Shown: piece by piece, positions 53,383 through 61,977 of the stretch
Position numbering within the stretch: the stretch's first letter is position 1
How the letters are laid out: each line of letters starts with the position of its first letter
NCBI RefSeq assembly: GCF_006715725.1
Contig: NZ_VFNU01000001.1
Span: 4,588,001 to 4,652,000 of the forward strand
Reading direction: 5' to 3'
DNA length: 64,000 nucleotides
DNA from: Nocardioides sp. SLBN-35
GTDB lineage: Bacteria; Actinomycetota; Actinomycetes; Propionibacteriales; Nocardioidaceae
Notes under the pieces: generated by a model
The model's input: the letters and a program-made list of their open reading frames with translations, nothing else
What the model was told of the DNA's origin: nothing
Database searches by the model: none
Position numbers and translations under genes: made by a program

Positions 53383-54171
53383 ATGAACACGACCCGGCTC
53401 CGGCTCGGCGCGACCGGCGCCGCCGTCCTGCTCGCCCTCCCGCTCGCCGCCTGCGGTGACGACGGGGACGGTGGCTCCGTCGGCAAGGACGGCGACCAGA
53501 CGGTGACCGTCTTCGCGGCCGCCTCCCTGGCGAAGACCTTCGAGGAGCTCGAGGACCGGTTCGAGGACGCCCACCCGGGAGTCGACGTGAAGCTGTCCTT
53601 CGGCGGCTCCTCCGACCTGGTCGCGCAGATCACCGAGGGCGCGGAGGCCGACGTGTTCGCCTCCGCCGACACCGCCAACATGGACAAGCTGGTGGCGGCG
53701 AAGCTGACCTCCGGCGACCCCAGCGAGTTCGCGACCAACACCTTGATGATCGCGGTGCCGCCGGGCAACCCCGCGAAGATCACCGGCCTGGCCGACCTGG
53801 CGAAGAAGGACGCCAAGTTGGTGCTGTGCCAGCCGGAGGTGCCCTGCGGCAGCGCCGCTCTCAAGGTCGCCGACGCGGCCGGCCTCACCTTCGCGCCCGT
53901 CAGCGAGGAGGAGTCCGTCTCCGGCGTGCTGACCAAGGTCGAGGACGGCGAGGCCGACGCCGGCCTGGTGTACGTCACCGACGTGTCCGCCGCCGGCGAC
54001 GACGTCGAGGGCATCGACTTCCCGGAGGCCGCGGACGTCGTCAACCACTACCCGATCGTCGCGGTCGAGGGCTCGGAGCACGCCGACCTCGCCCAGCAGT
54101 GGATCGACCTGGTCCTCGGCGAGGGCCAGAAGGTGCTGCAGGACGCCGGGTTCGGGGCACCCTCCTCGTGA
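53383..54171 (+). CDS. modA: Molybdate ABC transporter substrate-binding lipoprotein
   Basis: A 262-residue lipoprotein that captures molybdate outside the membrane. The lipobox is LPLAAC, with Cys at residue 25. The oxyanion-binding motifs are TVFAAASLAKTFEEL, FGGSSDLVAQI and GAEADVFASAD, followed by VPCGSAALKVAD and the hinge DAGLVYVTDV. It overlaps modB by 4 bp (GTGA). Confidence 0.96.
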   Translation: MNTTRLRLGATGAAVLLALPLAACGDDGDGGSVGKDGDQTVTVFAAASLAKTFEELEDRFEDAHPGVDVKLSFGGSSDLVAQITEGAEADVFASADTANMDKLVAAKLTSGDPSEFATNTLMIAVPPGNPAKITGLADLAKKDAKLVLCQPEVPCGSAALKVADAAGLTFAPVSEEESVSGVLTKVEDGEADAGLVYVTDVSAAGDDVEGIDFPEAADVVNHYPIVAVEGSEHADLAQQWIDLVLGEGQKVLQDAGFGAPSS

Positions 54172-54953
54172 GCCACACCCGACACGTCGGCCTGCCGCGC
54201 TGGCTCCTCGGGCCCGCCCTCCTCGCCGGCGTGTTCGTGGTGCTGCCGGTCGCCTCGATGACGACCCGGATCGCGTGGGGCGACTTCCCGGGCCTGGTCA
54301 CCTCCGAGGCCGCCCGCTCCGCGCTGGTCCTCAGCCTCAAGACGTCGACCGCCAGCACCGTGCTCTGCCTGCTCCTCGGCATCCCGCTGGCCACCGTGCT
54401 CGCCCGCAGTGAGGCGCGCTGGCTCGGCGTACTGCGCTCGCTCGTCCTGCTCCCCCTCGTGCTGCCGCCGGTCGTCGGCGGCATCGCGCTGCTCTCGACC
54501 TTCGGCCGCCAGGGGCTGCTCGGCGGCGAGCTCGAGGCGCTCGGCATCCGGATCGCGTTCACCTCGGTCGCGGTCGTGCTGGCACAGACCTTCGTGTCGC
54601 TGCCGTTCCTCGTCGTCAGCCTGGAGGGCGCGCTGCGCACCGCCGGGGAGCGGTACGACGTCGTCGCGGCCTCCCTCGGCGCGCGGCCCACCACCGTGCT
54701 GCGCCGGGTCACCCTGCCGCTCGTGCTGCCCGGCCTGGCCTCCGGCGCGGTGCTCGCCTTCGCCCGCTCCCTCGGGGAGTTCGGCGCCACGATCACCTTC
54801 GCCGGCAGCCTCGAGGGCACCACCCGGACCCTGCCGCTGCTGATCTACAACCTCCGCGTCACCGACGCCGACGCGGCCGTCGCGATGTCCCTGGTCCTGG
54901 TCGTGGTGGCGGTACTGGTCATCGGCCTGGTCCGCCCCAAGGGCGCGCTGTGA
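54168..54953 (+). CDS. modB: Molybdate ABC transporter permease
   Basis: A 261-residue permease with about six TM segments. The ATPase-coupling EAA loop is visible as EGALRTAGERYDVVAASLGA with the following TTVLRRVTLPLVLPGLASG. LAFARSLGEFGATITFAGS is the ModB/CysT signature. Both ends overlap neighbours by 4 bp. The frame is open upstream inside modA but GTG 54168 gives the normal N-terminus. Confidence 0.95.
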   Translation: MSHTRHVGLPRWLLGPALLAGVFVVLPVASMTTRIAWGDFPGLVTSEAARSALVLSLKTSTASTVLCLLLGIPLATVLARSEARWLGVLRSLVLLPLVLPPVVGGIALLSTFGRQGLLGGELEALGIRIAFTSVAVVLAQTFVSLPFLVVSLEGALRTAGERYDVVAASLGARPTTVLRRVTLPLVLPGLASGAVLAFARSLGEFGATITFAGSLEGTTRTLPLLIYNLRVTDADAAVAMSLVLVVVAVLVIGLVRPKGAL

Positions 54954-55990
54954 GCGCGCGGGTCGAGGTGGTCGTCGCCGAGCGCGAGGTCGACGTCGCC
55001 TTCGAGGTGGCCGACGGCGAGACTGTCGCGCTGCTCGGCCCCAACGGCGCCGGGAAGTCCACCACCCTCGCCGTCCTGGGCGGGCTGCTGCGCCCCGACG
55101 CGGGGCGGGTGGTGCTCGACGGGCAGGAGCTGACCGGCCCCGGACGCTGGGTCGCGCCGCACGCGCGTCGTACCGCACTCCTGGCGCAGGACCCGCTCCT
55201 GTTCCCCCACCTCTCGGTGCTCGAGAACGTCGCCTTCGGCCCCCGCAGCACCGGCGCCGGCCGCCGCGCTGCCCGCAGCGCGGCCACGCACTGGCTGGGC
55301 GAGGTCGACGCCGCCGAGCTCGCCGAGCGCCGCCCCGCCCAGCTCTCCGGCGGCCAGGCCCAGCGGGTCGCGGTCGCCCGGGCCCTCGCCGCCGAACCCC
55401 GGCTCCTGCTGCTCGACGAGCCGATGGCGGCCCTCGACGTGGCGGTCGCGCCGGCCCTGCGCACGCTGTTGCGCCGGGTCCTCGCGGGGCGCACCACCGT
55501 GATCGTCACCCACCACGTCCTCGACGCGCTGCTGCTCGCCGACCGGGTGGTCGTGCTCGACGGCGGGCGGGTGGTCGAGCAGGGCGCCACCGCCGACGTG
55601 CTCTCCCGTCCCCGCAGCGCCTTCGCCGCCCGGTTCGCCGGACTCAACCTGGTCGCGGGCAGCGCCACCCCCGACGGCGTACGACGGCCGGACGGGCTGG
55701 TCCTCCACGGCAGCCCCGGCGATCCCCCGGCCGTCGTCGGCTCCGCCGCCGTCGCGGTGTTCCGCCCCTCGGCGGTCGCCGTCCACGCGGAGCCGCCGGG
55801 CGGCAGCCCGCGCAACGCGCTGCCCGTCGTGATCAGCGAGCTGGAGCCGCTGGGCGACCTGGTCCGCGTCCGCGCCGGCGAGCTGGCGGCCGACGTCACC
55901 GTCGCCTCGGTCGCGGAGCTCGGGCTGGCTCCGGGAGCGAGCGTGACGTTCGTCGTGAAGGCCACCGAGGTCGACGTGTACGCCACGTAG
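54950..55990 (+). CDS. modC: Molybdate ABC transporter ATP-binding protein
   Basis: A 346-residue ATPase. Walker A is LLGPNGAGKSTTLAVLGGL, the signature LSGGQAQRVAVARAL, Walker B LLLLDEPMAALDVAV and the switch His is in VTHHVLDALL. Residues ~275-346 form the C-terminal TOBE/Mop domain (NALPVVISELEPLGDLVRV), which in ModC mediates regulatory molybdate binding. It completes modABC behind the HTH-TOBE regulator. Confidence 0.95.
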   Translation: MSARVEVVVAEREVDVAFEVADGETVALLGPNGAGKSTTLAVLGGLLRPDAGRVVLDGQELTGPGRWVAPHARRTALLAQDPLLFPHLSVLENVAFGPRSTGAGRRAARSAATHWLGEVDAAELAERRPAQLSGGQAQRVAVARALAAEPRLLLLDEPMAALDVAVAPALRTLLRRVLAGRTTVIVTHHVLDALLLADRVVVLDGGRVVEQGATADVLSRPRSAFAARFAGLNLVAGSATPDGVRRPDGLVLHGSPGDPPAVVGSAAVAVFRPSAVAVHAEPPGGSPRNALPVVISELEPLGDLVRVRAGELAADVTVASVAELGLAPGASVTFVVKATEVDVYAT

Positions 55991-56000
55991 TCGAGGACCG

Positions 56001-56016
56001 ATAGGGTTCGCCCTAT
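56001..56016 (+). promoter_or_regulatory. glpX promoter box and hairpin at the start codon
   Basis: ATAGGGTTCGCCCTAT is a perfect 6-bp hairpin closed by TTCG. It contains the -10 box TAGGGT (56002-56007), which is 7 nt before the ATG at 56015. If transcription is leaderless, the hairpin exists only in DNA and may be an operator. If transcription starts further upstream, the stem would cover the start codon. Confidence 0.5.
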
Positions 56017-57028
56017 GAACGACGCCCTCATCGTGGAGCCGCCCGCCCCCGACCGCAACCTCGCCCTCGAGCTGGTCCGCGTCACCGAGGCGGCCGCGAT
56101 GGCGGCCGGGCGCTGGGTCGGCCGTGGCGACAAGAACGGCGCCGACGGCGTGGCCGTGCAGGCGATGCGCGTGATGATCTCGACGGTCAGCATGAACGGC
56201 ACCGTCGTCATCGGCGAGGGCGAGAAGGACAACGCCCCGATGCTCTACAACGGCGAGAACGTCGGCGACGGCACCGGCCCCGAGTGCGACGTCGCCGTCG
56301 ACCCGATCGACGGCACCACGCTGACCGCGAAGGGCATGGCCAACGCGGTCGCCGTCCTCGCCGTCGCCCCGCGCGGCACCATGTACGACCCGTCGGCCGT
56401 CTTCTACATGGAGAAGCTGGTGACCGGCCCCGAGGCCGCCGAGGTCGTCGACATCCGCTACCCGGTCGCCGAGAACATCCACCAGGTCGCCAAGGCCAAG
56501 GGCTCCAATCCCTCCGACGTCACCGTCGTCCTCCTCGACCGGCCCCGGCACGCCCAGCTCGTCGACGAGATCCGCGCGACGGGCGCCCGGATCAAGTTCA
56601 TCACCGACGGCGATGTCGCCGGCGCCATCATGGCCGCCCGCGCCGACACCGGCATCGACCTGCTGCTCGGCATCGGCGGCACCCCCGAGGGCATCATCGC
56701 CGCCTGCGCGATGAAGGCCATGGGCGGCACCATCCAGGGCCGGCTGTGGCCGACCGACGACGAGGAGCGCCAGCGTGCCATCGACGCGGGTCACAACCTC
56801 GACCCCGACCACATCCTCACCACCGACACGCTGGTCACCGGCGACGACTGCTTCTTCGTCGCCACCGGCATCACCGACGGCGAGCTGGTCCGCGGCGTGC
56901 GCTACCGCGGCGGCGGCGCCGTCACCCAGTCGCTCGTGATGCGCTCGCGCAGCGGCACGATCCGCACCATCACCTCCGAGCACCAGCTCTCGAAGCTGCG
57001 CAGCTTCTCCGCCATCGACTTCGACTGA
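56015..57028 (+). CDS. glpX: Class II fructose-1,6-bisphosphatase
   Basis: The gluconeogenic phosphatase that converts fructose-1,6-bisphosphate to fructose-6-phosphate; in actinobacteria GlpX is usually the only such enzyme. At 337 residues it is complete. The metal-binding motifs are VVIGEGEKDNAPMLYNGE and AVDPIDGTTLTAKG. FITDGDVAGAIM and GIGGTPEGIIAACAMKAMGG follow. Fructose-6-phosphate is the substrate of GlmS, encoded in this window. A repeat element begins 4 bp after the stop. Confidence 0.96.
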   Translation: MNDALIVEPPAPDRNLALELVRVTEAAAMAAGRWVGRGDKNGADGVAVQAMRVMISTVSMNGTVVIGEGEKDNAPMLYNGENVGDGTGPECDVAVDPIDGTTLTAKGMANAVAVLAVAPRGTMYDPSAVFYMEKLVTGPEAAEVVDIRYPVAENIHQVAKAKGSNPSDVTVVLLDRPRHAQLVDEIRATGARIKFITDGDVAGAIMAARADTGIDLLLGIGGTPEGIIAACAMKAMGGTIQGRLWPTDDEERQRAIDAGHNLDPDHILTTDTLVTGDDCFFVATGITDGELVRGVRYRGGGAVTQSLVMRSRSGTIRTITSEHQLSKLRSFSAIDFD

Positions 57029-57032
57029 GTCC

Positions 57033-57282
57033 TTTGGCGCTCGCTTCGCTCGCGCATGTCGCGCCGCCTGCCAACGCGGCGCGACGAGTTCCAGCCGCAG
57101 GTGATGCGTGCGCGCATCAAGCGCGGCTGAATGTTCTCCGTCGGGCGCGCCGCGTTGCCTGGACTGAGCGGAGCGAGCGAGGAACGAGCGAGCGCAGCGA
57201 GGGAAGGCAACGCGCAAGAGCGCGCGCGACATGCGAGCGAAGCGAGCCAAACAAACACCGTGATTCCCTGACGCAGCGCACC
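57033..57282. repeat. ~250-bp palindromic repeat element between glpX and tetR
   Basis: Most of the 284-bp gap. The left end (57033-57075) is the exact reverse complement of 49790-49832. The right part (57224-57282) is a diverged direct copy of 49801-49864. The two ends of this element are therefore inverted copies of each other and the whole can fold back. GAGCGAAGCGAGC-type runs are frequent in it. No open frame with coding character is present. Confidence 0.8.
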
Positions 57283-57312
57283 ACCCCCGCAGCAAACCAA
57301 CCCTGACCCCAG

Positions 57313-57918
57313 CTACCCCCGCACCAGCTCCAGCAACCTCGCCACGTCACCCACCGCGTCCGCGATCGGGTCCTCGTCCCCCACGGCGGCGCCGTACAGC
57401 AGGGCCGCGTCGAGCATGCGGACCACGAGGTCGAAGTCCGGGCTCTCAGCGACCGCCGACCACCCGCACCGGTCCAGCGTCTCGCGCAGGGCGTCGAGCA
57501 GCACGGGGCGCGCGGCAGCCATGATCGGGCGCAGGTCGGGGTCCGCCGTGGCAGCGAGCATCGGCCGGAGCCGGCGAGTGACCACGGCCGGGTCCAGGGC
57601 GGGCGCGTAGAGCACCTCGAGCAGGAGCTGTGCCGTACGCCGGGCCGAGCGGCTCCGGCGCCCGATCGACCGCGCGCGCTCGGCCGCTCCCGCCGTGCGG
57701 ATCTCCTCCGCGGCGGCGACCGCGGCGGCGTACAGCTCCTGCCGCGTCGCGAAGTAGTAGCCGGCGGACCCGGCCGGTACTCCGGCTGCCGCGGCGACCC
57801 GCCGGTGCGTGACGGCGTCCGGCCCCTCCTCGATGAGCAGCCGCGCCGCGGCGTCCCTCATCGCGCGGGTCCGCTGGACGCTCCGGTCCTGGACGGGGCG
57901 GCGGGAGGCGGCGGGCAC
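57313..57918 (-). CDS. TetR family transcriptional regulator
   Basis: A 201-residue repressor. The N-terminal HTH (RDAAARLLIEEGPDAVTHRR, then GVPAGSAGYYFATRQELYAA) is the TetR signature. The C-terminal helical domain is of the type that binds small hydrophobic ligands. It starts at GTG. It is divergent from a DUF981 membrane protein gene, and a palindrome lies in the 108-bp gap between them, so it probably controls that gene and itself. Confidence 0.93.
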   Translation of the reverse strand: MPAASRRPVQDRSVQRTRAMRDAAARLLIEEGPDAVTHRRVAAAAGVPAGSAGYYFATRQELYAAAVAAAEEIRTAGAAERARSIGRRSRSARRTAQLLLEVLYAPALDPAVVTRRLRPMLAATADPDLRPIMAAARPVLLDALRETLDRCGWSAVAESPDFDLVVRMLDAALLYGAAVGDEDPIADAVGDVARLLELVRG

Positions 57919-57950
57919 AGGCCCACCCTACGCAGGACCAGCCAGCCGGA

Positions 57951-57971
57951 ATATCCATACGTGCGTATAGG
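57951..57971. promoter_or_regulatory. TetR operator candidate overlapping the DUF981-gene promoter
   Basis: ATACG, TG, CGTAT (57957-57968) with flanking CC and AGG. The -10 candidate TATAGG (57966-57971) overlaps the right arm, so binding would block the promoter. Confidence 0.6.
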
Positions 57972-58026
57972 TTCTGCTGGACGAGGACCGAGATCCGGTC
58001 CCACGGATCACCAGAGGTGCATCACC

Positions 58027-58758
58027 ATGAGCAGCCTTGTGGCCCAGGAGGGCCTGAAGATCGACTGGGCGAACATGCCCACCTACAACACGATCATGGC
58101 CGTCGCCGTCGGCGCGGGCCTGATCACGCTCGTCATGCTCGGCCGCGAGCTCCTGCGCGCCCCGGAGGAGGTCGAGCCGGACGGCTGGGCGCTCACCTTC
58201 GGCGCACTCGGCACCGTGCTCACCACGACCGGCCTGCACATGACGCTGACCTGGCCGCTCGCGGCCGGCGGCTTCCCGTTCGACAACATCATCTTCGGCG
58301 AGACCAGCCTGGGCTTCGGCGTCCTCCTGCTCGCCGCGGCGCTCTACCTGTGGAAGCGTGGCGCGGTGGCCCTCGCCGCCGCCAAGCCGATCCAGGCGCT
58401 CGCCCGGGTGGCGCAGCCGATCACGGTCTTCGTCGGTGGCCTCGGCCTGAGCCTGGTCGCGATCGCCGCGGCCGGCATCAAGTACCAGCTCTTCGCGGCC
58501 CCCGCCGAGGAGCCGATCTCGGGCGAGTTCGCCAACCACCCGATGGTCGAGGCGACCTTCATGTCGCTGCTCATCGCGATCGTCGGCCTCGGCGCCCTCG
58601 CCTTCGCCGTGCTCGTCAACCGGGTCCGCAGCACCGGCACCGCCGGCGTCTGGGGCCGGATCACCGGCTGGCTCTGGGGCCTGTCGGGCGTGCTGTTCCT
58701 GCTGTTCGGCGCGATGAACTTCTTCACCCACATCGGGCTCATCGTCAACACCATGTGA
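58027..58758 (+). CDS. DUF981 family membrane protein
   Basis: A 243-residue integral membrane protein with about six TM segments, for example MAVAVGAGLITLVMLGRELL, LGFGVLLLAAALYLW and VFVGGLGLSLVAIAAAG. This is the DUF981 type, with no known reaction. It is probably induced when the divergent TetR repressor is released. Confidence 0.8.
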   Translation: MSSLVAQEGLKIDWANMPTYNTIMAVAVGAGLITLVMLGRELLRAPEEVEPDGWALTFGALGTVLTTTGLHMTLTWPLAAGGFPFDNIIFGETSLGFGVLLLAAALYLWKRGAVALAAAKPIQALARVAQPITVFVGGLGLSLVAIAAAGIKYQLFAAPAEEPISGEFANHPMVEATFMSLLIAIVGLGALAFAVLVNRVRSTGTAGVWGRITGWLWGLSGVLFLLFGAMNFFTHIGLIVNTM

Positions 58759-58804
58759 TCCGCGGGTCGGGTCTCCCCGTCGTACCCGGCATTCGGGTCG
58801 TGAT

Positions 58805-59635
58805 TCAGGCCGAGTCGCGACCCAGATGCCGGGTACGACGCACGTCCGGCACCGCCAGCGCCCCCGCCACCACGTCGATCACCCGCGGGTCGACCGCCAT
58901 CCCGATGTGGGACGCCCGGACCTCGACGGCCCGGCCCGCGGGGTCGATGCACGCCCGCCAGTCGACGATGCCGTCGCGGCGCGAGTAGACGTTGGTCATC
59001 GCGACGTCGGCGCGCAGCGGCTCCTGGGACTCGGTGAAGCTGAGGTGGGCGCACTCGCCGGCGACGCAGTCCTCGCTCATCAGGCCGGGGACGCCGGCGT
59101 CGGAGAGCCGGTTGAGCACGCGGACGCCGCGCGTCAGCAGGGCGTGGTGGGCGGCCGGCGCGCGCATCGGGCTGCCCATGGTCACGATCCCGGCCACCAG
59201 GTCGGGGCGCCGGGCGGCCAGGCCGCGGGCGATCATGCCGCCGAGGCTGTGCCCGACGATCTGGACCCGGGCGTCGCGGCGCTCGGCGATCTGCTCCAGG
59301 CGCGCCTCGAGCGCGAGCGCCGAGCCGAGGGTGCAGCCGACGTTGGCGTGGATGTGGGAGCGGTAGGTTCGGAAGCCGCGTCCCCGCAGCTCGGCGGCCA
59401 TCGCGGTGAGGGTCCAGTCGCCGGCGAGGAAGCCGGGGATGAGCAGCACCGGCTCGGCGACCCGCGTCGCGGACCGGTCCGCGACGGGGGTACGACGACG
59501 CACGCGTCGGGTCGCGCCACGACGGGCCGCGAACCGACCCGCCTCGGTCACCAGACTGCCCTCGCGCAGCAGCGCGGCCAGTGCCGGACGGCCGTAGCCG
59601 TCGGGCAGCAGCCAGGGCGCCAACGTGTTGCTCAC
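58805..59635 (-). CDS. Lipase-type alpha/beta hydrolase
   Basis: A 276-residue hydrolase. The oxyanion region is PVLLIPGFLAGDWTL, and the nucleophile Ser is in VGHSLGGMIARGLA. The late part has SRRDGIVDWRACIDP for the acid and SHIGMAVDPRVI for the His, a complete triad. It has no signal peptide. Similarity is to esterase/lipase proteins of the EstA/triacylglycerol-lipase group. GTG 59635 with a TACCGT box 7 nt upstream is preferred over a TTG at 59665. It is divergent from another hydrolase gene. Confidence 0.87.
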   Translation of the reverse strand: MSNTLAPWLLPDGYGRPALAALLREGSLVTEAGRFAARRGATRRVRRRTPVADRSATRVAEPVLLIPGFLAGDWTLTAMAAELRGRGFRTYRSHIHANVGCTLGSALALEARLEQIAERRDARVQIVGHSLGGMIARGLAARRPDLVAGIVTMGSPMRAPAAHHALLTRGVRVLNRLSDAGVPGLMSEDCVAGECAHLSFTESQEPLRADVAMTNVYSRRDGIVDWRACIDPAGRAVEVRASHIGMAVDPRVIDVVAGALAVPDVRRTRHLGRDSA

Positions 59636-59642
59636 GTCACAA

Positions 59643-59690
59643 ACGGTACCCAGTTGAATCGACAACTACGCGCAACTTGTCAAACTGGGT
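59643..59690. promoter_or_regulatory. Divergent promoter region of the two hydrolase genes
   Basis: TACCGT (minus strand, 59648-59643) is the lipase -10 box. ACCCAGTT (59648-59655) and AACTGGGT (59683-59690) are perfect inverted arms spanning nearly the whole gap, with an inner pair GACAA / TTGTC. One regulator could control both genes. Confidence 0.5.
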
Positions 59691-59693
59691 GTC

Positions 59694-60620
59694 ATGTCCG
59701 CCTCCGACGAGCTGCTCGCCCCCGTGTCTCCCGAGATCGAGCTGTGCTACCAGACCTTCGGCGACCCGGGCGCCGAGCCGCTGCTGCTGGTGATGGGCCT
59801 CGGCGGTCCGATGACCTGGTGGGACGCCGAGCTGTGCGTCCAGCTGGCCGAGGCCGGCTTCCACGTGATCCGCTACGACAACCGCGACACGGGTCGCTCG
59901 ACCCGCTCGACCGGTCGCGTACGACGGACCGACCTGGTCCGCGCCTTCGTCGGGGCGCCCGCCCGGGCGCCGTACTCGATCGCGGACCTGGCCGAGGACG
60001 CCTTCGGGCTCCTCGACCACCTCGGCATCGAGTCCGCGCACGTCGCCGGCGTGTCGATGGGCGGGATGATCGCGCAGACCATGGCGCTCACGGCGCCGGA
60101 GCGGGTGCGCAGCCTGAGCAGCATCATGTCGTCCACGGGCCGGCGCACGGTCGGCCGCCAGCACCCGAGCCTGCTGCCCACGCTGATCGCCGGGCGCGGC
60201 CCCGGGCGCGAGGACTACATCCGCGGCAGCCTCGCGGTCTGGAGGATCATCGGCTCCCCGCGGTTCCCGCAGACCGAGGAGAGGCTGCGCCAGCGCGCCG
60301 GCGAGACGTGGGACCGTGGTGTCACCCGGGCCGGCGTGCTGCGCCAGATGATGGCCGTGCTCACCCAGCCCGACCGGACCCGGGCGCTGGCCGGCGTCAC
60401 CGCCCCGACGCTGGTGATGCACGGCCTCGCCGACCGGATGGTGCACGTCTCGGGCGGCCGGGCGACCGCGGCCGCCGTACCGGGGGCACGGGTGACCTTC
60501 ATCGAGGGCTGGGGGCACGACCTGCCGGCCGCGCTGTTCCCGGCGTTCACCAGCGCGATCCGCCGCAACGCGGACCGGGCCGCGATCAGGCCTCGATCCG
60601 CAAGGCCTCGATCGGAGTGA
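59694..60620 (+). CDS. Alpha/beta-fold hydrolase
   Basis: A 308-residue hydrolase. The oxyanion segment is LLLVMGLGGPMTWWDAELCV. The nucleophile elbow is AGVSMGGMIAQ, with Asp in HGLADRMVHV and His in EGWGHDLPAAL. It resembles the group of aclacinomycin methylesterase-like and 3-oxoadipate-lactonase-like hydrolases, but the substrate is not clear. Its last 35 bp overlap the convergent permease gene. Confidence 0.9.
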   Translation: MSASDELLAPVSPEIELCYQTFGDPGAEPLLLVMGLGGPMTWWDAELCVQLAEAGFHVIRYDNRDTGRSTRSTGRVRRTDLVRAFVGAPARAPYSIADLAEDAFGLLDHLGIESAHVAGVSMGGMIAQTMALTAPERVRSLSSIMSSTGRRTVGRQHPSLLPTLIAGRGPGREDYIRGSLAVWRIIGSPRFPQTEERLRQRAGETWDRGVTRAGVLRQMMAVLTQPDRTRALAGVTAPTLVMHGLADRMVHVSGGRATAAAVPGARVTFIEGWGHDLPAALFPAFTSAIRRNADRAAIRPRSARPRSE

Positions 60621-61977
60621 CCGCGACGGCCCGCCGGGCGGGCGCCCGGCTCGCGGCGAGGACGAGGACGACGCCGCAGGCCGCGATCCCGGCAAGCACC
60701 AGCCACGGCACACCCCACACGAAGCCGTCGGTGCCGAACCCGATCAGCGACTGGGCGCCCACCGAGCCGTAGACCAGGCCGAGCAGCATCCCGAAGGCGA
60801 CCGCGGTCGCCGACAGCGCGATCGACTCCCGGGTGATCATCGAGCGGACCTGGACCTGCGTGAAGCCGAGGGAGCGCAGCAGACCGATCTCGCGCTGCCG
60901 CTGGATCACTGTCAGCGACATCGTCGAGACGAACCCGACCGCGGCGATGACCGAGGAGATCACCACGATCGCGATCAGGATCGCGGTCGTGGTCGCCAGG
61001 ATCTGGTCCGTCTGGACCTGTTGGGCGGGGTCCAGCTCCCACCCGCCCACCGAGTCGCGCAGCGCCTGCATCCCGGACGCGAAGGTGGTAACGAGCGTCA
61101 CGCCGATGACCAGTCCCATCGTGGACCGCGTCGTCCGGAGCGGGTCCTTGACCGCGTTGCGGCGGGCCAGCACGGCGGGCGGCCGGGTGCCGACCAGTCG
61201 CGAGCAGGCCCCCACCAGCGCGGGGATCACGAACCGGGCGCCGATCAGCAGGCCGGTGGCGGAGAGGACCGAGCCGAAGAAGGCCGCGAGGAAGCCCGCC
61301 GCACTGCCGTCCTCGCCCAGCCACGTCGACAGCAGCAGGACCAGGAAGCCGCCGCCGATCAGCATCAGCGCTCCGATCGCCCGCAGCACCGATCCGCTGC
61401 GCGAGCGGGGCAGCTCGGTCGCCGTACCGCTCATCGCCTGGGCCGGCGAGACCCGCAGCACGGCCCGCGAGCCGAGCCAGCCGGCGAGCATGGCCGCGAC
61501 CGCGACGGCGGCGGTGCTGAGCAGCACGAGCGGATGGACGAGGGCGTAGTCGGCCTCGGGCAGTGTGCCGCGGGCGACCAGGACGACCCGCGTCAGGTCG
61601 GCCAGTACGACGCCCGCCACCGCGCCGGCGACGCCACCGGCCAGGCCGACGAGCGCGGTCCCGCGCATGACGGATCGCCGCAGGTACGGGCCCCTGGCGC
61701 CGAGCAGGCGCAGCAGCGCGATGTGCCGCAGCCGCCCGGCGATCACGGTGTCGACGCAGTTGGCGATGACCACGACCGAGACGTAGAGCGCGATCAGGAT
61801 GAACACGGTCGCGACCGATCCCAGCAGGACGCCGACCCCGCCACCCTCGCTGGCCATGCTGGCCAGGTTGCTGCTGGTCATGATCAGCACGGCGGCGTAC
61901 GCCGACCCGAGCCCGCCGACCAGGCCCACCGTGCCGAGCTCGCGCGCCGAGCCCAGCACCAGGTTGCGGGAGCTCAT
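60586..61977 (-). CDS. FtsX-like ABC transporter permease
   Basis: A 463-residue permease with about eight TM segments and no large external domain. Two FtsX-type halves are seen. In the first, IALLRLLGARGPYLRRSVMR lies between TMs. In the second, REIGLLRSLGFTQVQVRSMI precedes the last three TMs. It overlaps the ATPase gene by 4 bp and belongs to the HK-RR-ABC operon. Such systems usually sense and expel cell-envelope antibiotics. Confidence 0.92.
   Translation of the reverse strand: MSSRNLVLGSARELGTVGLVGGLGSAYAAVLIMTSSNLASMASEGGGVGVLLGSVATVFILIALYVSVVVIANCVDTVIAGRLRHIALLRLLGARGPYLRRSVMRGTALVGLAGGVAGAVAGVVLADLTRVVLVARGTLPEADYALVHPLVLLSTAAVAVAAMLAGWLGSRAVLRVSPAQAMSGTATELPRSRSGSVLRAIGALMLIGGGFLVLLLSTWLGEDGSAAGFLAAFFGSVLSATGLLIGARFVIPALVGACSRLVGTRPPAVLARRNAVKDPLRTTRSTMGLVIGVTLVTTFASGMQALRDSVGGWELDPAQQVQTDQILATTTAILIAIVVISSVIAAVGFVSTMSLTVIQRQREIGLLRSLGFTQVQVRSMITRESIALSATAVAFGMLLGLVYGSVGAQSLIGFGTDGFVWGVPWLVLAGIAACGVVLVLAASRAPARRAVAVTPIEALRIEA

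Noticed and set aside
52012..54081. A 689-codon minus-strand frame over xseB, the regulator gene and modA
   Set aside because: It is antisense to clearly assigned genes, and its product is a repetitive Arg/Gly/Asp-rich translation.
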